From contig NZ_CP046976.1 in the NCBI RefSeq assembly GCF_030408415.1, positions 1,898,372-1,962,371 on the forward strand: a stretch of DNA of 64,000 bases, given 5' to 3'. The translations under genes and the position numbers were made by a program. Under the pieces are notes generated by a model, which was not told the origin of the DNA, ran no database searches, and saw only the letters and a list, made by a program, of their open reading frames with translations. This stretch comes from Corynebacterium appendicis CIP 107643 (GTDB lineage Bacteria; Actinomycetota; Actinomycetes; Mycobacteriales; Mycobacteriaceae). Shown here one piece after another: positions 59,410 through 64,000 of this stretch. Within the stretch, counting starts at the first letter, position 1. The number at the start of each line of letters is the position of its first letter.

Positions 59410-59525
59410 CATGAATCTATTGCCATGAATCATTCGGCATGAACGAGTCGGCATGAATCGACAGCAGTCCGAGGCGGGGCCTGGGTGGGATCACTCGCCA
59501 CTCGATTCATGGAAACCAGTTCATG
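59410..59525. repeat. Array of six 14-bp repeats (CATGAAT type)
   Basis: Four direct units start at 59410, 59424, 59438 and 59452, each with CATGAAT or CATGAAC and exact 14-bp spacing. Two inverted units (ATTCATG at 59505-59511 and GTTCATG at 59519-59525) are again 14 bp apart. The array lies between two convergent genes, so it is unlikely to be a promoter operator. Confidence 0.85.
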
Positions 59526-59566
59526 GCAAACGACCTCTCCCCTTCCCCGTTTCGGGAGGCCACGCT

Positions 59567-59587
59567 CGCCCCCGGAGACGGGGGGCG
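59567..59587 (-). terminator. Hairpin after rlmB
   Basis: CGCCCCC/GGGGGGCG stem just beyond the rlmB stop. Confidence 0.5.
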
Positions 59588-59591
59588 ATGT

Positions 59592-60551
59592 CTAGTCGCT
59601 GCCCGGGGTCTCGTTAGAAACGCGCCGCTGGCGCGCGAACTCGCTGAGCACGACGCCCGCCGCAACGGACGCGTTGAGCGACTCGACCCAGTCTTCGGTG
59701 GGAATGGACATGATGACGTCGCAATTCTCGCGCACGAGACGCGAGATGCCCTTGCCTTCGGAACCGACGACGATGACCACCGGGTCCGTCGCCGCGTGGA
59801 AGGTGTCCAGGGTATGCTCCCCGCCCGCGTCCAGCCCGACGACCATGTAGCCGTTGTCCTTGAACTGCTTGATCGTGCGGGTGATATTAGTCGCGCGGGC
59901 GACTGGCAGACGCGCCGCGGTGCCGGCGGAGGTGCGCCACGCGACACCGGTGACCTGCGCGGAACGGCGCTCCGGAATGATGACGCCGTGGCCGCCGAAT
60001 GCCGCTGTCGAACGGATCACCGCACCGAGGTTGCGCGGGTCCGTGATGTTGTCGAGCACCACGAACATACCGGTCTGGTTGCGTTCTTTGACCTGCCCGA
60101 TGAGGTCGAAGACGTCGGCGTACTTGTACGGCTGAATCTTCAGTCCGATGCCCTGGTGCAGGCCGTTGCCGGTCATGGTGTCGAGCTCCCGGCGCGGAAC
60201 CTCGTGCACCGGGATCTGCCGGCTGTTGGCGATGAGGACAGCTTCGCTCAACCGGTCGTCGTGGCCGGTACCCTGCGCCACGACAAGAGCTTCCGCCGGC
60301 ACCTTCGCCTGCAGGCACTCAATGACCGGGTTACGGCCGACAACCAGGTCCGCCTGCTCGCGCTCGTGGCGCCCGGAATCGCGGCGCTGGCGCTCCAGCT
60401 TCTTCTTGTGGGCGGAGTGGTAGACGCGGTCCTCGGCCTTCGGGGTCGGACCTTTTCCAGCGAGACCGCGGCGGCGCTGGCCGCCGGATCCTTTCGTAGC
60501 GCCCTTCTTGTTCCGCTTCTGCTTGTCGGGGCGTTCGTACGGCTTAGCCAT
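59592..60551 (-). CDS. rlmB: 23S rRNA 2'-O-methyltransferase (RlmB/TrmH family)
   Basis: 319 residues. A Lys/Arg-rich N terminus of about 65 residues precedes the SpoU domain, marked by [31 protein letters not shown] and the C-terminal [22 protein letters not shown] knot. It probably methylates G2251-equivalent in 23S rRNA. The start overlaps cysS by 8 bases; cysS-rlmB is a conserved pair. Confidence 0.92.
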   Translation of the reverse strand: MAKPYERPDKQKRNKKGATKGSGGQRRRGLAGKGPTPKAEDRVYHSAHKKKLERQRRDSGRHEREQADLVVGRNPVIECLQAKVPAEALVVAQGTGHDDRLSEAVLIANSRQIPVHEVPRRELDTMTGNGLHQGIGLKIQPYKYADVFDLIGQVKERNQTGMFVVLDNITDPRNLGAVIRSTAAFGGHGVIIPERRSAQVTGVAWRTSAGTAARLPVARATNITRTIKQFKDNGYMVVGLDAGGEHTLDTFHAATDPVVIVVGSEGKGISRLVRENCDVIMSIPTEDWVESLNASVAAGVVLSEFARQRRVSNETPGSD

Positions 60552-61986
60552 TCGGGTTCTCCTCCTGCTCCTTCAGCGACCACGTCGCCCCGTCGGGGGT
60601 GTCGGTGACCTCGATGCCGGCGGCGGCCAGGCGGTCGCGCACCTCGTCGGCGGTGGCCCAGTCCTTCTCGGCGCGAGCCTGCGCACGGCGCTCGAGCTCG
60701 GCGCGGACGAGCACATCGAGGGCCTCCTGCGCACCGGCGGAATCGGAGGAGGCGGAGCCGTCGCCTCCGACCCCACCACGCGAGGCCCACTCGACCGGGT
60801 CGACGCCCAGCACCGCAGTCATCGCGCGCACGGAACCGGCAAGCTCTCGCGCCTGTGCAGCGTCGCCGTCAGCCAGCGCCTTATTCGCCGCGCGCACCGT
60901 GTTGTGTATTTCAGCGAGTGCCTTGGGCACGCCGAAGTCCTCGTTCATCGCGGCTTCGAAGGCAGGGGTCCACTGCCCCAGCTCGACGGGGCCGGTGGAG
61001 GAGGTGCGGGAGATGAGGTCCTCGATTCGTCGATAAGCAACTGCCGCTTCTTGCAACGCAGCCGGCGAATACTCGAGCACGCTGCGGTAATGCGCGGAAC
61101 CGAGGTAATAGCGCAGCTCAACGGGGCGGACGTCCTCGAGCATGTTGTCGATCGAGAGCACGTTGCCGAGCGACTTGGACATCTTCTCGCCCGCCATGGT
61201 CACCCAGTGGTTGTGCATCCAGTAACGCGCGAAGCCGTCGCCCGCCGCGTGGGACTGCGCCTGCTCGTTCTCGTGGTGCGGGAACTGCAGGTCGAGCCCG
61301 CCGCCGTGGATGTCGAAGGTCTCGCCGAGGTACCACGTGGACATCGCCGAGCACTCCAAGTGCCAGCCCGGGCGGCCGTCGCCCCACGGTGTCGGCCAGC
61401 TCGGCTCACCGGGCTTCGCCGCTTTCCACAACGCGAAATCGTGCGCGCCGCGCTTCCCGCGGGTATCCGTCTCGCCCTGCTCCATCTCCTCGACGCGGTT
61501 GCCGGACAGCGAGCCGTAATCCGACCCGTCCGCAGCGACCCACGCGGCGACGTCGAAGTACACGGAACCGTCCGCCGCGTACGCGAACCCGTTGTCCATC
61601 AGGCGCCGCATGTAGTCGACCATCTGCGTGACAAATCCCGTCGCGCGCGGCTCCACGCTCGGCGGCAGCACACCCAGCGTGTTGTACGCGCGCGTGAACT
61701 CGCGCTCGTACGTGGACACCCACTCCCACCAGGGGCGACCGTTATCCGCGGCTTTGGTGAGAATCTTGTCGTCGATATCCGTCACGTTGCGCACGAACGC
61801 GACGTCCTGCCCGTTCGCCAGAAACCAGCGGCGCACAATATCGAAAGCCACGCCCGAACGAAGGTGCCCGATGTGCGGCGACGACTGCGGCGTCGCGCCG
61901 CACACGTACATCGAGACATGCCCGTCGCGGACGGGCTCGAAGTCACGGAGGGTGCGGGTCGCGGTGTCGAATATGCGTTGAGTCAC
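60544..61986 (-). CDS. cysS: Cysteinyl-tRNA synthetase
   Basis: 480 residues, class I. HIGH is at about 38-41 ([10 protein letters not shown]) and KMSKS in [10 protein letters not shown]. The zinc ligand Cys29 (YVCG) is present. The neighbours ispF, rlmB and carD match the usual actinobacterial order. A Gly/Ser-rich insert lies near the C terminus. An 11-mer copy gives AYRR with a CGA codon at 61028. Confidence 0.97.
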   Translation of the reverse strand: MTQRIFDTATRTLRDFEPVRDGHVSMYVCGATPQSSPHIGHLRSGVAFDIVRRWFLANGQDVAFVRNVTDIDDKILTKAADNGRPWWEWVSTYEREFTRAYNTLGVLPPSVEPRATGFVTQMVDYMRRLMDNGFAYAADGSVYFDVAAWVAADGSDYGSLSGNRVEEMEQGETDTRGKRGAHDFALWKAAKPGEPSWPTPWGDGRPGWHLECSAMSTWYLGETFDIHGGGLDLQFPHHENEQAQSHAAGDGFARYWMHNHWVTMAGEKMSKSLGNVLSIDNMLEDVRPVELRYYLGSAHYRSVLEYSPAALQEAAVAYRRIEDLISRTSSTGPVELGQWTPAFEAAMNEDFGVPKALAEIHNTVRAANKALADGDAAQARELAGSVRAMTAVLGVDPVEWASRGGVGGDGSASSDSAGAQEALDVLVRAELERRAQARAEKDWATADEVRDRLAAAGIEVTDTPDGATWSLKEQEENPNG

Positions 61987-62000
61987 GCGCCCCAGTTTAG

Positions 62001-62474
62001 CTACCGCTTCTTCACGAGCGCCGTCGCCACCGCCGCCCGTCCCTCCCCCGCACCCGTGAAGCCCATGTGGTCCGTTGTCGTCGCTGACACCGACACCGGC
62101 GCGCCGAGCGCCTCCGACAGCACCCGCTCCGCCTCCTCGCGCACAGGCCCCATCTTCGGGGTCTGCGCGATCAGCTGCGCCGAGACATTGACCACCTCAA
62201 AGCCACGCTTATCGACGAACCCCCTCAGCTCCCCCAGCAACCTCGCCCCCGTCACTCCCTCGTATTCCGGCCGGCCCACACCCACGAAGCTGCCAAGGTC
62301 ACCCAACCCCGCCGCAGACAGCACCGCATCCACGATCGCGTGCGAGACCACGTCCCCGTCAGAGTGACCCTCGCACCCCGGTGTGTCCTCGAAGAGCAGG
62401 CCCGCGATCCAGCACGGCTTGCCCTCCTCGATCTGGTGGGCATCAAACGCAGTTCCGACGCGCAAATCAGTCAT
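62001..62474 (-). CDS. ispF: 2-C-methyl-D-erythritol 2,4-cyclodiphosphate synthase
   Basis: 157 residues. Metal ligands D11 and H13 (FDAHQ) and the GHSDGDV motif with H37 are present; the C-terminal [14 protein letters not shown] fits. Fifth step of the MEP pathway; the isoprenoids supply decaprenyl and C50 carotenoids. Confidence 0.96.
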   Translation of the reverse strand: MTDLRVGTAFDAHQIEEGKPCWIAGLLFEDTPGCEGHSDGDVVSHAIVDAVLSAAGLGDLGSFVGVGRPEYEGVTGARLLGELRGFVDKRGFEVVNVSAQLIAQTPKMGPVREEAERVLSEALGAPVSVSATTTDHMGFTGAGEGRAAVATALVKKR

Positions 62475-62485
62475 GCTCCCCGAGA

Positions 62486-63265
62486 CTAGCTGCCCGGGAC
62501 GTCAAAGACCGTCGGCTCCGCCTCTTCCGTGATGCGCTCGGCGAGCACTAGGTCGATCGGGGTGGTGATCTTGAACGCCATCGGGTCGCCCTGCACGGTG
62601 GTGACGGGGACACCGAACCACTCCATCAAGCTCGCGTCGTCGGTCGCAGTGAAACCGGGGTGCCCGGCTGCGGGACCTGCCGAAGTTGCGCCCGACGCAG
62701 CCGAGCCGACCTGCGCGAAGTATTTCTCGTTGGCTGCGCGCAGGGTGGCCAGGTCGAAGCCCTGCGGCGTCTGCACGGCGCGCAGGGAGGCGCGGTCGGG
62801 GGTGCCGAGGACGGTGGAGCCGTCGTCGGAAACTTGCTTGATGGTGTCGGCGACCGGCAGGACAGGTACGACTGCATGGGCCCCGTCCAGGACCGAACGG
62901 GCCACACGGGCAATCATTCCGGGCGGGGTGAGGGCACGGGCGGCATCATGGATGAGCACGGTGGCGTCGTCAAGCGAAAGTGCTTGAAGCCCTTCCCACA
63001 CGGAATCCGCGCGTTCCCCCGCGCCGTGGATGAACTGGACGTCGTGGCCGCGCAGCAGGCGGCGAGCGAGCGGCTCCATGTCCGGGCTGACGATCACGCC
63101 GATATGGTCGACGATCTCCGACGTCTCCATCGCCGTGACCGACCGCTCCAGCAGCGAACGTCCGCGCAGCTGCACATACGCCTTCGGGATGTCTGCGCCG
63201 AGCCTCGTTCCGCGCCCGGCGGCGGCGACAAGCGCGACGACCGGGGAGCTAGTCCTCGCTGTCAT
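62486..63265 (-). CDS. ispD: 2-C-methyl-D-erythritol 4-phosphate cytidylyltransferase
   Basis: 259 residues, third MEP-pathway step. The CTP-binding AAGRGTRLG near residue 15, [11 protein letters not shown] and the C-terminal [11 protein letters not shown] motif are intact. A Gly/Ala-rich insert lies near residue 185. The ATG at 63265 overlaps the carD end by 17 bases, indicating coupling. Confidence 0.95.
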   Translation of the reverse strand: MTARTSSPVVALVAAAGRGTRLGADIPKAYVQLRGRSLLERSVTAMETSEIVDHIGVIVSPDMEPLARRLLRGHDVQFIHGAGERADSVWEGLQALSLDDATVLIHDAARALTPPGMIARVARSVLDGAHAVVPVLPVADTIKQVSDDGSTVLGTPDRASLRAVQTPQGFDLATLRAANEKYFAQVGSAASGATSAGPAAGHPGFTATDDASLMEWFGVPVTTVQGDPMAFKITTPIDLVLAERITEEAEPTVFDVPGS

Positions 63266-63842
63266 CGTCGTCGAAGCTAAGGTCGTCGAGGTCGACGTCG
63301 TCCTCAGGATCGAAATCGCCGCTCGGCTTATCGACGAGCCCCTGCTCCACATGCCGCGCGATCACCGCCTGGATCTCCTTCTCCATGCCGTCGGCCTTCT
63401 TCTCGTCCACCGGCTCAGCCAGCGCGAGCTCGCCCACGAGAATCTGGCGGGCCTTGCCAAGCATGCGCTTCTCGCCGGCGGAAAGACCGCGGCCCTGGTC
63501 TCGGCGCCACAGATCGCGCACGACCTCGGCGACCTTGTTGATGTCGCCCGACGCCAGACGCTCCTGGTTCGCCTTGTAACGGCGGGACCAGTTGCCCGCC
63601 TCCTCCACGTCCGTCTCGCGCAGAACCGAGAAGACCTTCCGCAGGCCCTCCTCGCCGACGACGTCGCGGACGCCGACCAGCTCCGCGTTCTTCACCGGCA
63701 CGCGCACCGAAAGGTCCGACTGCAGGATATTCAGGACCAGGAAGTCGAGCTCCTCCCCGCCCATCTCACGCTTTTCAATGTCGGCGATTTTGGCCGCACC
63801 GTGGTGCGGGTAGACGACCACTTCTCCGACTGTGAAATCCAT
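63249..63842 (-). CDS. carD: RNA-polymerase-binding regulator CarD
   Basis: 197 residues. The N-terminal Tudor-like RNAP-interaction domain ([15 protein letters not shown]) and the C-terminal DNA-binding helical domain, with the conserved W in [13 protein letters not shown], match CarD, which stabilises open promoter complexes, notably at rRNA genes. An acidic DDD-rich tail of about 20 residues follows. The ATG has GAGGAG upstream. The 11-mer encodes VDK at 63326. Confidence 0.93.
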   Translation of the reverse strand: MDFTVGEVVVYPHHGAAKIADIEKREMGGEELDFLVLNILQSDLSVRVPVKNAELVGVRDVVGEEGLRKVFSVLRETDVEEAGNWSRRYKANQERLASGDINKVAEVVRDLWRRDQGRGLSAGEKRMLGKARQILVGELALAEPVDEKKADGMEKEIQAVIARHVEQGLVDKPSGDFDPEDDVDLDDLSFDDDDSED

Positions 63843-63892
63843 GAAGTCTCCTCTTCCGGGTCCTCTTCTTAGGGGATCAAACTAACGTGACG

Positions 63893-63898
63893 ATTCTA
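63893..63898 (-). promoter_or_regulatory. Candidate carD promoter -10
   Basis: TAGAAT on the minus strand, about 50 bases before the carD ATG; unlike many neighbours this would give a leader with a ribosome-binding site. The spacer above holds nothing else I can name. Confidence 0.45.
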
Positions 63899-64000
63899 GC
63901 ACCTGCGCTCTTGCCCCCGCCCCGCTAACCCGGATACCCCCGGATGACCCCCGTTTTGGCGTGGGGCGCATCTCTGCGTGGTCCCCAAACTGTGTATCGG

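Larger units (their letters stand above)
2131..63336. repeat. Dispersed 11-mer CGTCGATAAGC, 25 perfect copies
   Basis: Plus-strand copies start at 2131, 9263, 10738, 13724, 20993, 22975, 30091, 32122, 40996, 44297, 44860, 56064 and 61028. Minus-strand copies (read as GCTTATCGACG) start at 2738, 9837, 12817, 22323, 29113, 31075, 38106, 44519, 51020, 58760, 62207 and 63326. One near copy (CCTCGATAAGC) is at 28368. Four copies are intergenic (2131, 10738, 20993, 22975) and 21 are inside genes. All 25 keep the leading C; the next base outward is variable; the base after the motif is G in 13 of 25. Short, dispersed and unbiased in strand, it looks like an uptake or recognition sequence rather than a mobile element. 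Confidence 0.9.

Overview
The window is a piece of a high-GC Corynebacterium chromosome. The best evidence is gene order. The runs ramA-cysK-cysE-GNAT, dusB-phoU-pstBACS-mshD, purF/purM/purL/purQ/purS, purC/purB/purD, phoR-phoS and thrE-otsA-otsB-lacI follow the order I recall for C. glutamicum. A C50-carotenoid operon, mycothiol synthase and a Zur-type zinc regulon agree with this. The species cannot be fixed without a 16S search.

Layout. 1-2147: 3' to 5' 16S rRNA on the minus strand, with its leader (boxA) and promoter region. 2148-6691: murA (fosfomycin-insensitive Asp variant), ramA, cysK, cysE and a small GNAT. 6750-10932: tRNA-Phe and tRNA-Asp, a 3.8-kb insert (DUF222/HNH endonuclease and a damaged UvrA-like gene), then a second identical tRNA-Asp and tRNA-Glu. 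10995-16119: two small membrane proteins, a frameshifted SDR gene, a ZIP metal transporter, a maltokinase-cap-like protein and an acyl-CoA ligase. 16159-20804: C50 carotenoid genes crtB-crtI-crtYe-crtYf-crtEb with a glycosyltransferase, without crtE. 20873-32436: tRNA-Lys, dusB, phoU, the pst phosphate transporter, mshD, an LmeA-like protein, nitrobindin, pabC, ygfZ and DUF3073. 32605-49621: most of the purine pathway (purM, F, L, Q, S, C, B, D), interleaved with an acyl-CoA thioesterase, a zinc ABC transporter with two Zur boxes, a DUF2334 deacetylase and oligopeptidase B. 49653-58481: HIT protein, PhoRS two-component system, tRNA-Thr, the ThrE exporter, a histone-like lysine-rich small protein, the OtsAB trehalose operon and a LacI regulator. 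58500-63842: LpqC-like esterase, RlmB, CysS, IspF, IspD and CarD.

Functional links. PhoRS and its expected target pstSCAB lie in the same window, and two direct repeats 11 bp apart precede pstS. ispD/ispF supply isoprenoid precursors for the crt genes. cysK/cysE, cysS and mshD make and use cysteine and mycothiol.

Most notable signal. The 11-mer CGTCGATAAGC occurs 25 times, about once per 2.6 kb, on both strands almost equally (13/12). It falls in four intergenic sites and in all five reading frames it can occupy without a stop, often forcing rare codons. Chance would predict far fewer than one copy. Density and lack of strand bias resemble the DNA uptake sequences of Neisseria and Pasteurellaceae, and I know of no such element described in Corynebacterium. 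Other patterns: leaderless starts with a TANNNT box 6-8 nt before the start codon at about 20 genes, divergent gene pairs with overlapping opposed -10 boxes, a six-copy 14-bp repeat array between two convergent genes, and at least two decaying genes.
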